From contig NZ_CP043474.1 of assembly GCF_008329645.1 (NCBI RefSeq), positions 5,394,001 through 5,458,000 of the forward strand: a stretch of DNA of 64,000 bases, written 5' to 3'. Both the position numbers and the translations under genes were made by a program. Below the pieces are notes generated by a model. That model searched no databases, was not told the origin of the DNA, and was given only the letters and a program-made list of their open reading frames with translations. Of the stretch, positions 54,958 through 63,918 are shown piece by piece; within the stretch, counting starts at the first letter, position 1, and every line of letters starts with the position of its first letter. This stretch comes from Mycolicibacterium grossiae. GTDB taxonomy: Bacteria > Actinomycetota > Actinomycetes > Mycobacteriales > Mycobacteriaceae.

Positions 54958-54997
54958 TTGGCGTTTCGGCCAACGTCGCTGTCGTCGACAGTAGGAT
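54958..54997. promoter_or_regulatory. Inverted repeat and promoter between pruA and pruC
   Basis: TTGGC-N6-GCCAA (54958-54973) is a symmetric repeat, and GGCCAAC recurs at 54999-55005. TAGGAT (54992-54997) is a -10 lying 8 nt before ATG 55006, predicting a leaderless pruC message. The repeat sits over the -35 region of the pruC promoter, so it is a candidate activator or autoregulation site. Confidence 0.5.
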
Positions 54998-55005
54998 CGG
55001 CCAAC

Positions 55006-56589
55006 ATGACGACGTCCGGGGTGAGCCTGGGCCGACTCCTGCTCGCGCTCGACGCCACGATGGTGACGCTGGTCCAGGCGCCGCGCGGGCTGGACCTGTC
55101 GGTGTCGTCGGCCGCGCTGATCGATCCCGACGACGTCCGGCTCGGGCTCGCCGCCGCCTCGGTCTCGGCCGACGTCTTCCTGCTCCTGGGCGTCGGCGAC
55201 CGGGAGGCGCATCAGCTCGACGTCCTGTCCTGGTTGCTACGGCAGACCGCGCCACGCACGCCGGCGGCGATCCTGGTGAAGGACCCCTCCGATGCGGTCG
55301 TCGCGCGCGCCGTCGCCTGCGGCACGGCCGTGGTCGCCGTGGAACCCCGCGCGCGGTGGGAGCGCCTGTACCGCCTCGTCGACCACGTCTTCGACCACCA
55401 CCGGGCCGCCCCGGTGCACGACTCCGGCACCGACCTGTTCGGGCTCGCGCAGTCGATCGCCGACCGCACGCACGGCATGGTCAGCATCGAGGATGCGCAG
55501 TCGCACGTGTTGGCCTATTCGGCGTCCGCCGACGAGGCCGACGAGCTGCGCCGCTCGTCCATCCTGGGCCGCGCCGGTCCGCCGGAGCACCTGGCCTGGA
55601 TCGCGCAGTGGGGCATCTTCGACGCCGTCCGCGCGGGTGACGTCGTGCGGGTCGACGCCCGGCCCGAACTCGGACTGCGACCGCGCCGCGCCGTCGGCAT
55701 TCACCAGGCGCCAGTGGCGGCGCGTCGCCCGCCCACGTTCGCCGGGACGATCTGGGTGCAGCAGGGCAAACAGCCGCTCGCCGACGACACCGACGAGATC
55801 CTGCGCGGCGCAGCGGTTCTCGCGGCACGCATCCTCACCCGGCTGGCCGCGGCGCCGTCGGCGCACGCCGTGCTCGTCGGTGAACTGCTGGGGTTGCGCG
55901 ACGGTGACCGGGAGGTGACGGAGCTGGCGCGCGACCTCGGCATCACCGCCGACGGCCGCCCCACGGTGATCGGCTTCGACGGCGGCGGCACCACCCCGGC
56001 ACGGCTGTCCGACGTCCTGGCGTTGAGCGCCAGCGCATTTCGTCCCGACGCCCAGGTGGCCGCCCGTGGCGACCGGGTGTACGTGCTGCTCCCGGACACC
56101 GGGCGCGCGTCGGTGCCGTCGTGGATCCGCGGCACGATCGGCGCGCTGCACGCCGAACTCGGTGTCGCGTTGCACGCCGTGGTCGCTGCTCCCCCGGACG
56201 GCCTGTCCGGCGCGGCGACCGCGCGCGCGGAGGTGGACCGCGTCCTCGACTCCGCCGCACGGCATCCCGGTTCGCTCGGTCCGGTGACGTCGCTCGCGGA
56301 AGCGCGCACCACGGTCCTGCTCGACGAGATCGTCGCGCTCATCGCCGCCGACGACCGGCTGACCGATCCGCGCATCCGTACGCTGCGCGACCACGAGCCC
56401 GTCCTGGCCGACACGCTGCGCGCCTACCTCGACGCGTTCGGGGACGTCGGCGACGCCGCTGACCGGCTGCACGTGCACCCGAACACGGTGCGCTACCGGA
56501 TCCGCCGCATCGAGGACCGGCTCGGCACGTCGCTCGCCGATCCCGACGCGCGACTGGTGCTGGCCCTGACGTTGCGGGCGACCGGATGA
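55006..56589 (+). CDS. pruC: PucR-type proline-responsive activator PruC
   Basis: A 527-residue regulator. The N-terminal half has no obvious motif; residues 300-470 match a PucR/GGDEF-like sensor region, and the C-terminus has the HTH_30 segment DAADRLHVHPNTVRYRIRRI near 485-504. In M. tuberculosis Rv1186c (PruC) activates the proline catabolic genes in response to proline. It is divergent from pruA across 84 bp. Start ATG 55006 has a leaderless -10; the reading frame is open earlier but without homology. Confidence 0.92.
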   Translation: MTTSGVSLGRLLLALDATMVTLVQAPRGLDLSVSSAALIDPDDVRLGLAAASVSADVFLLLGVGDREAHQLDVLSWLLRQTAPRTPAAILVKDPSDAVVARAVACGTAVVAVEPRARWERLYRLVDHVFDHHRAAPVHDSGTDLFGLAQSIADRTHGMVSIEDAQSHVLAYSASADEADELRRSSILGRAGPPEHLAWIAQWGIFDAVRAGDVVRVDARPELGLRPRRAVGIHQAPVAARRPPTFAGTIWVQQGKQPLADDTDEILRGAAVLAARILTRLAAAPSAHAVLVGELLGLRDGDREVTELARDLGITADGRPTVIGFDGGGTTPARLSDVLALSASAFRPDAQVAARGDRVYVLLPDTGRASVPSWIRGTIGALHAELGVALHAVVAAPPDGLSGAATARAEVDRVLDSAARHPGSLGPVTSLAEARTTVLLDEIVALIAADDRLTDPRIRTLRDHEPVLADTLRAYLDAFGDVGDAADRLHVHPNTVRYRIRRIEDRLGTSLADPDARLVLALTLRATG

Positions 56590-56590
56590 C

Positions 56591-57691
56591 CTAGGCGGCC
56601 AGGCGTGCCACGGCGGCGTCGATGCGCTCATCGGTCGCCGTCAGGGCGACGCGGACGTGGTAGTCGCCGCGCGGGCCGTAGAACTCGCCGGGCGCGACGA
56701 GGATGCCGCGTTGAGCGAACCATGCGAGGGTGTCGCGGCACGGTTCGCCGCGCGTGGCCCACAGGTAGAGGCCGGCCTCGGAGTGATCGACGGTGAGACC
56801 GGCGTCGCGCAATGCGCGCAGCAGCACGTCGCGGCGGCGGGCGTAGCGCGCGCGCTGCTCGGCCTCGTGGGCGTCGTCGTCGAGTGCGGCGACCATCGCG
56901 GCCTGCACCGGGGTGGGCACCATCATCCCGGCGTGCTTGCGCACCGCCAGCAGCTCGGCGACCACCGCCGGATCACCGGCGACGAAGCCGGCGCGGTAGC
57001 CGGCGAGCGACGACGTCTTGGACAGCGAGTGGACCGCGAGCAGTCCGGTGTGGTCGCCGTCGCTGACCGAGGGGTGCAGCACGGAGACGGGTTCGGCCTC
57101 CCAGCTCAGCCCGAGGTAACACTCGTCGGAGGCGACCAGCGCGCCGCGTTCGCGCGCCCAGTCGACGACCTTGCGCAGGTGGTCGACGCCCAGCACCGCG
57201 CCGGTCGGGTTGCTCGGCGAGTTCAGGAACACCAGCCGCGGGTTGCGCGGACCGAGTTGGGTGAGCGAGTCCGCCCGCACGACCTGCGCCCCGGCCAGCC
57301 GGGCGCCGACGTCGTAGGTCGGGTAGGCCAGCTCGGGGACGACGACGGTGTCATCGGCGCCGAGTGCCAGCAGCGTCGGCAGCCAGGCGATGAGTTCCTT
57401 GGTGCCGATCACCGGGAGCACGGCGTCCGGCCCGAGACCGGTGATCCCGTAGCGGCGGTCCAACGCGGCCACCATGGACTCGCGCAGGCGCGCGGTGCCG
57501 GCGGTGGTCGGGTACCCGGGGGCCGAGCTGGCGGCGCTCAGGGCCTCGCGAATCACCGGCGCGACCGGATCGACCGGCGTCCCCACCGAGAGGTCGACGA
57601 TGCCGTCGGGGTGGGCGCGCGCCGTGGCGGTGACGTCGGCCAGGGTGTCCCAGGGGAAGACCGGAAGGGACGCCGAGAGCGGACGCGTCAA
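56591..57691 (-). CDS. Class I aminotransferase, DapC-like (Rv1178)
   Basis: A PLP enzyme of 366 residues related to N-succinyldiaminopimelate aminotransferase, with NSPSNPTGAVLG near 163-174 and SLSKTSSLAGYRAGF near 222-236, whose lysine binds PLP. Most genomes call it DapC; in M. tuberculosis Rv0858c is the characterised DapC, so the role here is uncertain. The start is unclear: TTG 57691 is used because there is no ATG or GTG between it and the fdxC stop, and CTG 57709 overlapping that stop is the alternative. It follows fdxC closely. Confidence 0.8.
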   Translation of the reverse strand: MTRPLSASLPVFPWDTLADVTATARAHPDGIVDLSVGTPVDPVAPVIREALSAASSAPGYPTTAGTARLRESMVAALDRRYGITGLGPDAVLPVIGTKELIAWLPTLLALGADDTVVVPELAYPTYDVGARLAGAQVVRADSLTQLGPRNPRLVFLNSPSNPTGAVLGVDHLRKVVDWARERGALVASDECYLGLSWEAEPVSVLHPSVSDGDHTGLLAVHSLSKTSSLAGYRAGFVAGDPAVVAELLAVRKHAGMMVPTPVQAAMVAALDDDAHEAEQRARYARRRDVLLRALRDAGLTVDHSEAGLYLWATRGEPCRDTLAWFAQRGILVAPGEFYGPRGDYHVRVALTATDERIDAAVARLAA

Positions 57692-57705
57692 CGAGAACGG
57701 CAGCG

Positions 57706-58029
57706 TCAGCCTTCGCCCTGCGGTGCCAGTTCCTTGACCGCCGGCGGGTCGTTGTCGGTCTGGCCGACCTTCGAGGCTCCGCCCGGCGAGCCGAGTTCGG
57801 TGAAGAAGTCGGCGTTGCTCTGGGTGTAGCCGCTCCACTGGTCGGGGACGTCATCCTCGTAGTAGATGGCCTCGACGGGGCAGACCGGCTCGCAGGCACC
57901 ACAGTCCACGCACTCGTCGGGGTGGATGTACAGCATGCGTCCGCCCTCGTAGATGCAGTCGACGGGGCACTCCTCGATGCACGCCTTGTCCTTGACGTCG
58001 ACGCAGGGTTCGGCAATGACGTACGTCAC
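57706..58029 (-). CDS. fdxC: 7Fe ferredoxin FdxC
   Basis: A low-potential electron carrier of 107 residues with one [3Fe-4S] and one [4Fe-4S] cluster. The N-terminal half has EPCVDVKDKACIEECPVDC (residues 7-25), and CVDCGACEPVCP follows at 40-51. The C-terminal extension has YYEDDVPDQWSGYT. GTG 58029 has AGGAGA about 8 nt upstream. The region before it holds an 11-bp-arm inverted repeat. It is followed closely by the aminotransferase gene. Confidence 0.93.
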   Translation of the reverse strand: MTYVIAEPCVDVKDKACIEECPVDCIYEGGRMLYIHPDECVDCGACEPVCPVEAIYYEDDVPDQWSGYTQSNADFFTELGSPGGASKVGQTDNDPPAVKELAPQGEG

Positions 58030-58091
58030 TGATGTCTCTCCTGTCCAGTGGGCTGCTGGTCCGGTTCGTTCTGCTGGGATTCACCAGAAGT

Positions 58092-58122
58092 CGTCCAAGT
58101 ATGCGTGGCCGATACTTGGACG
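58092..58122. promoter_or_regulatory. 11-bp-arm inverted repeat upstream of fdxC
   Basis: CGTCCAAGTAT (58092-58102) and ATACTTGGACG (58112-58122) are perfect reverse complements with a 9-nt loop. The repeat lies about 63 nt before the fdxC start and includes AAGTAT on the minus strand, a possible -10 with TTAGGA 17 nt upstream. It therefore overlaps a plausible promoter. No regulator gene is adjacent. Confidence 0.6.
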
Positions 58123-58240
58123 TTCGTCTCAGTGTGTCCTAACTTTCACGCGCCGCCCCGGCAGGGACGACGCGCGGTTACTGATACTAGACGTTGCAGA
58201 TAAAACAGGGCAAGGAATCAGCGAGCGTGTCGCCCGCCTG

Positions 58241-58293
58241 GCGATTCGTGCACGACGATCCGCGGCTGGCGCGGCCCGTCGTGCACGAATCGC
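58241..58293. terminator. 17-bp-stem hairpin after yceI
   Basis: GCGATTCGTGCACGACG (58241-58257) and CGTCGTGCACGAATCGC (58277-58293) are perfect reverse complements with a 19-nt loop. The position is just beyond the yceI stop, as for a terminator. No U-tract follows. Confidence 0.7.
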
Positions 58294-58307
58294 ACGGGCG
58301 GCGGGGT

Positions 58308-58856
58308 TCAGGCCTGCTTGAGCGCCTCGATCTCGAGGGTGATGGTCACCTTGTCGCCGACGACCGCGCCGCCGGTCTCGAGCGGCATGTCGATGTCGAC
58401 GCCGAAGTCCTTGCGGTTGAGCACGACCGACGCCTCGAAGCCGGCGACCTGGCCGTGTCCCATGCCCGGGTTGACGCCACCGAACTCCAGCTTGAGCGCG
58501 ACGGGCTTCGTGACGCCCTTGAGGGTGAACTCGCCGTCGAGGACGTAGTCGTCGCCGTCGGGGCGGACGCCGGTGGAGACGAAGGTCGCGGTCGGGAAGC
58601 GCTCCACGTCGAAGAAGTCGGGGGCCTTGAGGTGGGCGTCGCGCTGCTCGTTGCCGGTGTCGACGGAGCCGACGGCGATCTCGGCGCGCACCGACGGCGT
58701 GCCGTCCTCGGCGACGACGATCGCGCCGGAGAAGTCGCGGAAGGCGCCACGCACCTTGCTGACGACGAGGTGGCGCACGGTGAACGCAATGGTGGAGTGG
58801 ACGGGGTCGATGGCCCACGTGCCGGCGGTCAGGTCGGTGGCTACTGCAGCGGTCAT
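58308..58856 (-). CDS. YceI-family lipocalin-like protein
   Basis: A 182-residue beta-barrel protein that binds isoprenoid-type lipids in its family. It has the family features AGTWAIDPVHSTIAFTVRHL at 13-32 and VSTGVRPDGDDYVLDGEFTL near 97-116. There is no signal peptide, so it is cytosolic here. ATG 58856 has a strong Shine-Dalgarno (GAGGAG, 7-8 nt). Two 14-bp palindromes lie upstream, so it is probably repressor-controlled. It is followed by a 17-bp-stem hairpin. Confidence 0.92.
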   Translation of the reverse strand: MTAAVATDLTAGTWAIDPVHSTIAFTVRHLVVSKVRGAFRDFSGAIVVAEDGTPSVRAEIAVGSVDTGNEQRDAHLKAPDFFDVERFPTATFVSTGVRPDGDDYVLDGEFTLKGVTKPVALKLEFGGVNPGMGHGQVAGFEASVVLNRKDFGVDIDMPLETGGAVVGDKVTITLEIEALKQA

Positions 58857-58911
58857 GTCGGATCTCCTCAACGGGGGCGCCGGCCTGCCCGGTGCCCGTA
58901 GAAGATCAAAA

Positions 58912-58948
58912 CGGACCGCAGTCCGAAACTATTCCGGACCGCGGTCCG
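58912..58948. promoter_or_regulatory. Twin 14-bp palindromic operators upstream of yceI
   Basis: CGGACCGCAGTCCG (58912-58925, one mismatch in the centre) and CGGACCGCGGTCCG (58935-58948, perfect) have centres 23 bp apart, about two helical turns. They lie about 56-92 bp before the yceI start and in the gap after the FUSC gene. A dimer-of-dimers TetR- or MarR-type repressor is likely, and no such gene lies in the window near it. Confidence 0.7.
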
Positions 58949-58958
58949 CAGGAGCGGG

Positions 58959-61076
58959 TCAGACCCGCGCGCTGATCTCCACGAAGGTCCGCTCGACGTG
59001 GTTCAGCGCGCGAACGGCGGCACGGACCGGTCCGGGCGGGATGCCGGGGCCACCGACGAAGTCGAGCACCACCGAGCCCGCGGGCTCGTCACCCGGGTCC
59101 GTGACCTCTCCGGCCATCATGCGGCGGATGCCGTCCACCATCGCCTTTGCGCAGTCGGCGGCCTGCCGGACCGTCTCGGCCGTCGCGTCCGGCGGCGCCG
59201 CAGCGGCGTCCGTCCGGGACGCGGCCACCCCTGCCCGTGCCAGCGCATGCGCCGAGCGGTTGCCGACCTGCAGGCCGCGCAGCAGCCGTCGGACCCCACG
59301 CCGGGTGTCGGCGATCGGACCCAGCTGCAGCGGCTTGCCCGCGGTCAGAGCCGCTTGCAGGGCGACGTCCAGCTTGCGGGTGTCGGCGACCAGCTCGGTG
59401 TCCGCCCGGGCGTGCACGACGGCGTCCACAGCGGTGTCGATCACGGCGTCCAGCTGGTCGAGATAGTCGGAGACCTTCTCCGCGAAGGTGGCACGCGTCT
59501 TGGTCGAGAAGACGAAGTACGCCGAGGCGATGCCGACCAGCGCGCCGACCGCGGTCTCGGCGATCCGCACCTCGAGGACCTGCAGGCTGAACGTTCCCAG
59601 CAGGCCGTAGAGCATCGCCAGCAGCACGGTCATGAAGAACGTCAGCCAGACGTAGGACACCACGGCGACGTAGAACGCGACGAACACGCACACCAGCAGC
59701 ACCGCGATCTGCAGCGGTGGTCGCTGACCGATCAGCGCGGCCAGCACCACGCCGGCGACGACACCGGCGATGGTGCCGACGATCCGGTAGCCGGCGCGCG
59801 AGAGGATCTCCCCGCGGGTGGTGACGCCGGTGAACACCAGGAACGCGGTGAGCACGGCCCAGTACCACCGGTTCGGGGAGACGAGTTCGCCCAGCACCGT
59901 CGCCGCGCTCGTCGCGATCGTCACCTGGATCGCGGCCTTCGTGCTGGCGTGCAAACCCGTCGAGGCGTCTTCGTCCTGCGCGTCGTCCTCGACCGCGTCC
60001 TCCGACTCCGCCGTGTCGTCCTCGGGCGCGCCGAGGGCGTTGGTGGTGATGTGGTGGATCGCCAGGTGTGCCTGCACGGATCGTGCCGCCGCGACGGTCG
60101 CGAGGCCCTCGACGGTCGTCAGGTCGGCCCGCTCGAGCACCACGGTGGCCGTGCACCGTGCGGCGCGCAGGTCGTCATCCGACGGGCCGTTGACCAGGCA
60201 GCTGCGCAGCGCCGCGAGCACACCGTCGAGGTCGGCGGGCCGCGGTTGGTCGCGCTCGAGCACCCAGAGCAGTCCGGCCAGCTGCTCGAGCATGATCTGC
60301 GCCTCGAACACCTGCAGCGCGAGGTCCCTGCTGGTCACGCTCAGCGACTCCGCCGCCTCATGGCGGTCCAGCCAGTCGTCGATCAGGAGCGCCGTCTCCC
60401 CCAGCCGCGCCAGCCGTTGCCGCAGGACGTCGATGCCGTCATCGTCCCGGGCGAGCGAGGGGTCGAGCGCGGTGTCGAGCACCGTGCCCGACACCATGCG
60501 CAACGCGGACAGTAGGCGACGCGCCTCCGCGCGGGGGCGCTCCGGGAAGACGACGAGATGCACGACGAGCGACGCCGCGACGCCGACCACGACGGCCACC
60601 GCGAGCGCCGGGATCTGCTCGAGGGTGGCGTGCAGGAACAGCGAGAAGAAGTACGCGATGAACGCGACCATGCCGAGGGCGTTGCCCCGCGGCCCGTACC
60701 GGCGCACCCAGACCGCTGCGAACAGCACGGCGATGAAGCCGACGTCGGCGATCACGCCGTGCGGCGACAACGCGGCGGCCAACGTCGCTGCGCCGATCGC
60801 GGGCGCGGCGAGCAGGACGGTGGTGATGACGCGAGCGCGCTGGTCGCGATCCTTGACCGCAGCCGAGGCCTGCATCGCCACCACACCGCCGAGCATCGCC
60901 ACCGAGACCGCTTCGCCGGTCACGCGCGTGACGCCGAGCATGACGACCAGACCGAGGATCAGCGAGGCCGTGGTGGCCGCCGCCGAACGGAGTCGGACGA
61001 GGCCCGGATCCACGACGACGAGGGACCGGCCGACCCGTCGCATCGCCGCCTCCCGCACGGCACGATTGTGCGTCAC
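58959..61076 (-). CDS. FUSC-family aromatic-acid exporter-like membrane protein
   Basis: A 705-residue integral membrane protein with two blocks of about six helices (about 25-175 and 390-520) separated by a large soluble region (about 180-385), in the FUSC/ArAE pattern. Segments such as VSPNRWYWAVLTAFLVFTGV mark the second block. A charged region follows in the C-terminus. Members export aromatic acids or related compounds; the substrate here is unknown. The start (ATG 61076) is the first reasonable one. It precedes yceI and its operators. Confidence 0.85.
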   Translation of the reverse strand: MTHNRAVREAAMRRVGRSLVVVDPGLVRLRSAAATTASLILGLVVMLGVTRVTGEAVSVAMLGGVVAMQASAAVKDRDQRARVITTVLLAAPAIGAATLAAALSPHGVIADVGFIAVLFAAVWVRRYGPRGNALGMVAFIAYFFSLFLHATLEQIPALAVAVVVGVAASLVVHLVVFPERPRAEARRLLSALRMVSGTVLDTALDPSLARDDDGIDVLRQRLARLGETALLIDDWLDRHEAAESLSVTSRDLALQVFEAQIMLEQLAGLLWVLERDQPRPADLDGVLAALRSCLVNGPSDDDLRAARCTATVVLERADLTTVEGLATVAAARSVQAHLAIHHITTNALGAPEDDTAESEDAVEDDAQDEDASTGLHASTKAAIQVTIATSAATVLGELVSPNRWYWAVLTAFLVFTGVTTRGEILSRAGYRIVGTIAGVVAGVVLAALIGQRPPLQIAVLLVCVFVAFYVAVVSYVWLTFFMTVLLAMLYGLLGTFSLQVLEVRIAETAVGALVGIASAYFVFSTKTRATFAEKVSDYLDQLDAVIDTAVDAVVHARADTELVADTRKLDVALQAALTAGKPLQLGPIADTRRGVRRLLRGLQVGNRSAHALARAGVAASRTDAAAAPPDATAETVRQAADCAKAMVDGIRRMMAGEVTDPGDEPAGSVVLDFVGGPGIPPGPVRAAVRALNHVERTFVEISARV

Positions 61077-61135
61077 GATCCTGGACGCCCCGCGCAGAGC
61101 CGCTCGAGCGTCAGCCGGGCGTCACCGACGCGCGG

Positions 61136-63721
61136 TCAAGCGGCGAGCGGGGTGTAGTCCGTGGTGCGCTGGCGCGCCGGCCGACCGATGCCCTCGGCGA
61201 TCGCGACGAGTTCGGCGACGGTCTTGGCCGAGCCGTTCTCCGAGCCCGCCATCCGCGAGATGGTCTCCTCCATCAGCGTGCCGCCCAGGTCGTTGGCGCC
61301 GCCGTTGAGCATCACCTGGGTGCGCTCGGTGCCGAGCTTCACCCAGCTGGTCTGGATGCTCGGGATGCGACCGTGCAGCATGATCCGCGCCAGCGCGTGC
61401 ACGGCGCGGTTGTCCCGGTGCGTCGGCCCGGGCCGGGCGCCGCCGGCCAGGTAGAGCGGCGAGGACTGGTGCACGAACGGCAGCGGCACGAACTCGGTGA
61501 AGCCGCCGGTGCGGTCCTGGATGTCGCGCAGCACGTTGAGGTGCCCGACCCAGTGCCGCGGGGTGTCGACGTGGCCGTACATCATCGTCGAACTCGACCG
61601 CAGGCCCACCTCGTGCGCGGTGGTGACGACCTCGATCCACAGCGACGTCGGCAGCTTGCCCTTGGTGAGGACCCAGCGCACCTCGTCGTCGAGGATCTCC
61701 GCTGCCGTGCCCGGGATGGTGTCTAGACCGGCCTCGCGCAGCGCCGTCAGCCATTCCCGGATGCTGGTGCCGCTGCGGGTGACGCCGTTGGCGATCTCCA
61801 TCGGCGAGAACGCGTGCACGTGCATCGACGGGACGCGTGCCTTCACCGCGCGCACCAGATCGGCGTAGCCGGTGACCGGCAGCTCCGGGTCGATGCCGCC
61901 CTGCATGCATACCTCGGTGGCGCCGGCGACGTGCGCCTCCCAGGCGCGGTCGGCGACCTCGTCGGTGGACAGCGAGTAGGCGTCGGCGTCGCCCTTGCGC
62001 TGCGCGAAGGCGCAGAACCGGCAGCCGGTGTAGCAGATGTTGGTGAAGTTGATGTTCCGGTTGACGACGAACGTGACGTCGTCGCCGACGACGTCGCGGC
62101 GCAGCGCGTCGGCGAGCGCCGTCACCGCGTCCAGCGCCGGGCCGTCGGCGGTCGCCAGCGCCAGGTACTCGTCGTCGGAGCAGCCGGCCGGGTCGCGTTC
62201 GGCGGACCGCAGGGCGGCGAGCACGTCGGTGTCGACGCGCTCCGGCGCACGGGCGGCGAGTTCGTGCACCTTGGCGCGGATCGACTCCCAGTCGCCGAAG
62301 GCGCTGCCCAGGTCGGAGCGGGTCTCGGTGCGCCGGCCCTCGGTGTCGATCGCGGCGTGCAGGTCGGTGCGGCCGAGCGACTCGGTGGCCTCGTCGGGCT
62401 CCTGCCAGGGGCGGCCCTCCGGGTTGACGTCGCGGGCCAGTCCGGTCTCCGGGTCGGCGAGCGCGGTGACGTGCCCCATCACCCGCGGGTCGATCCAGGC
62501 GGCGCCCGCCTGCACGTACTGCGGTTGCGCGGTGAGGCGCTGCACCAGGTCGTAGCCGGCCTCGGCGGTGACCGCGGCCAGTTCGTCGAGTGCGGGCCAC
62601 GGCCGCTCCGGGTTGACGTGGTCCGGCGTGAGCGGCGAGACGCCGCCCCAGTCGTCGACGCCGGCGCCGATCAGCGCCAGGCACTCCGACCGCGACACCA
62701 GGTTCGGCGGCGCCTGGATGCGCACCTTGGGGCCCATCACCAGCCGCGTCACCGCGATGGTCGCGAGGAAGTCCTCCAGGCCGGCGTCCGGCGTCGCCGC
62801 CATCGCGGTGTGGTCCTTGGCCCGGAAGTTCTGCACGATTACTTCCTGGACGTGACCGAACTCCTTGTGCGACTTGCGGATCGCATGCACGGTCTCGGCG
62901 CGCTCGGTGAGCGTCTCCCCGATGCCCACCAGCAGGCCGGTGGTGAAGGGGATCGACAGCCGGCCGGCGTCGTCGAGGGTGCGCAGCCGGACCGCGGGGT
63001 CCTTGTCGGGGCTGCCGTAGTGCGCCTCGCCCTTGGTCTCGAAGAGACGCCGTGACGTGGTCTCCAGCATCATTCCCATCGACGGCGCCACTGGCTTGAG
63101 CCGCGAGAGTTCCGACCAGCTCATCACCCCGGGATTGAGGTGCGGCAGCAACCCGGTCTCCTCGAGGACCCGGATCGCCATCGCGCGCACGTAGTCGAGC
63201 GTCGAGTCGTAGCCACGCTCGTCGAGCCACTGCTTGGCCTCGTCCCAGCGGGCCTCCGGCCGGTCGCCGAGGGTGAACAGCGCTTCCTTACAGCCCATCT
63301 CGGCACCGCGGCGGGCGACGTCGAGGATCTCGTCGGGCTCCATGAACATGCCCTTGCCCTGGGCGCGCAGCTTGCCGGGGACCGTGACGAACGTGCAGTA
63401 GTGGCAGGTGTCGCGGCACAGGTGCGTGACGGGGATGAAGACCTTGCGCGAGTAGCTGACCGGCAGTTTGCCGGTGGCGCCGCGACGCCCGGCGGCCTCC
63501 AGTCCGGCGTCGCGCACGCGGGCGGCGCTGGCGCACAGATCGGCGAGATCGTCCCCGCGGGCCGTCATCGCGATGGCGGCTTCGTCGACGTTGAGGGCCA
63601 CCCCGTCACGCGCGCGGCGCAGCACGCGCCGCAGGGCAGCCGGGCTGGGAGCGTCGTCGAACGTCTTGGGTGGGACCACTGGACTGGGCAGAGCGGTACC
63701 GCGCTGGGGGTTCAGAGCCAC
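61136..63721 (-). CDS. fbiC: FO synthase FbiC (bifunctional radical SAM)
   Basis: Makes the deazaflavin FO, precursor of coenzyme F420, from a tyrosine and a ribityl pyrimidine. It is a fusion of CofG and CofH, 861 residues. The first cluster motif CRDTCHYC is near residue 100, and the second, CYTGCRFC, near 561. GTG 63721 aligns with the M. tuberculosis start and gives nearly the same length (856 there). Earlier in-frame starts, including ATG 63778, add a region without homology. No clear Shine-Dalgarno is seen. Confidence 0.95.
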   Translation of the reverse strand: MALNPQRGTALPSPVVPPKTFDDAPSPAALRRVLRRARDGVALNVDEAAIAMTARGDDLADLCASAARVRDAGLEAAGRRGATGKLPVSYSRKVFIPVTHLCRDTCHYCTFVTVPGKLRAQGKGMFMEPDEILDVARRGAEMGCKEALFTLGDRPEARWDEAKQWLDERGYDSTLDYVRAMAIRVLEETGLLPHLNPGVMSWSELSRLKPVAPSMGMMLETTSRRLFETKGEAHYGSPDKDPAVRLRTLDDAGRLSIPFTTGLLVGIGETLTERAETVHAIRKSHKEFGHVQEVIVQNFRAKDHTAMAATPDAGLEDFLATIAVTRLVMGPKVRIQAPPNLVSRSECLALIGAGVDDWGGVSPLTPDHVNPERPWPALDELAAVTAEAGYDLVQRLTAQPQYVQAGAAWIDPRVMGHVTALADPETGLARDVNPEGRPWQEPDEATESLGRTDLHAAIDTEGRRTETRSDLGSAFGDWESIRAKVHELAARAPERVDTDVLAALRSAERDPAGCSDDEYLALATADGPALDAVTALADALRRDVVGDDVTFVVNRNINFTNICYTGCRFCAFAQRKGDADAYSLSTDEVADRAWEAHVAGATEVCMQGGIDPELPVTGYADLVRAVKARVPSMHVHAFSPMEIANGVTRSGTSIREWLTALREAGLDTIPGTAAEILDDEVRWVLTKGKLPTSLWIEVVTTAHEVGLRSSSTMMYGHVDTPRHWVGHLNVLRDIQDRTGGFTEFVPLPFVHQSSPLYLAGGARPGPTHRDNRAVHALARIMLHGRIPSIQTSWVKLGTERTQVMLNGGANDLGGTLMEETISRMAGSENGSAKTVAELVAIAEGIGRPARQRTTDYTPLAA

Positions 63722-63868
63722 TCCCGAGTAACCCCGCGATCGTCTGATTTCATCCGCATCTCGCCATTTGGCGTGCATCGCGCGTGCCTTGCCCCGGACA
63801 TATGGCCACAGTAGTCCGCGCTGCCGGACGGGGGTGGGCGCCATTCTGCTGAGAACCGCCTGTGCGCG

Positions 63869-63886
63869 TTGACCACGACGTAAGTT
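63869..63886 (+). promoter_or_regulatory. Shared promoter motif TTGACCA-N2-ACGTAAGTT (copy 2)
   Basis: The same 18-bp motif as at 45104-45121, with CG instead of TC in the centre, lies 32 nt before the start of an exported protein. Both contexts have GCCTG before and CTTCT after. Distances to the start codons differ (65 versus 32 nt). Confidence 0.6.
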
Positions 63887-63918
63887 GCTTCTCGTCCGCC
63901 CAGCGAGAGGTGCGTCCC

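Noticed and set aside
58954..58968. Palindrome GCGGGTC-A-GACCCGC at the FUSC stop codon
   Set aside because: Its 1-nt centre cannot form a normal RNA hairpin, and the stem is short once a loop is allowed. Not treated as a terminator, though protein binding is not excluded.
63722..63844. Longer fbiC start (ATG 63844 or ATG 63778)
   Set aside because: The extra N-terminus has no homology, and GTG 63721 lines up with the M. tuberculosis protein start.
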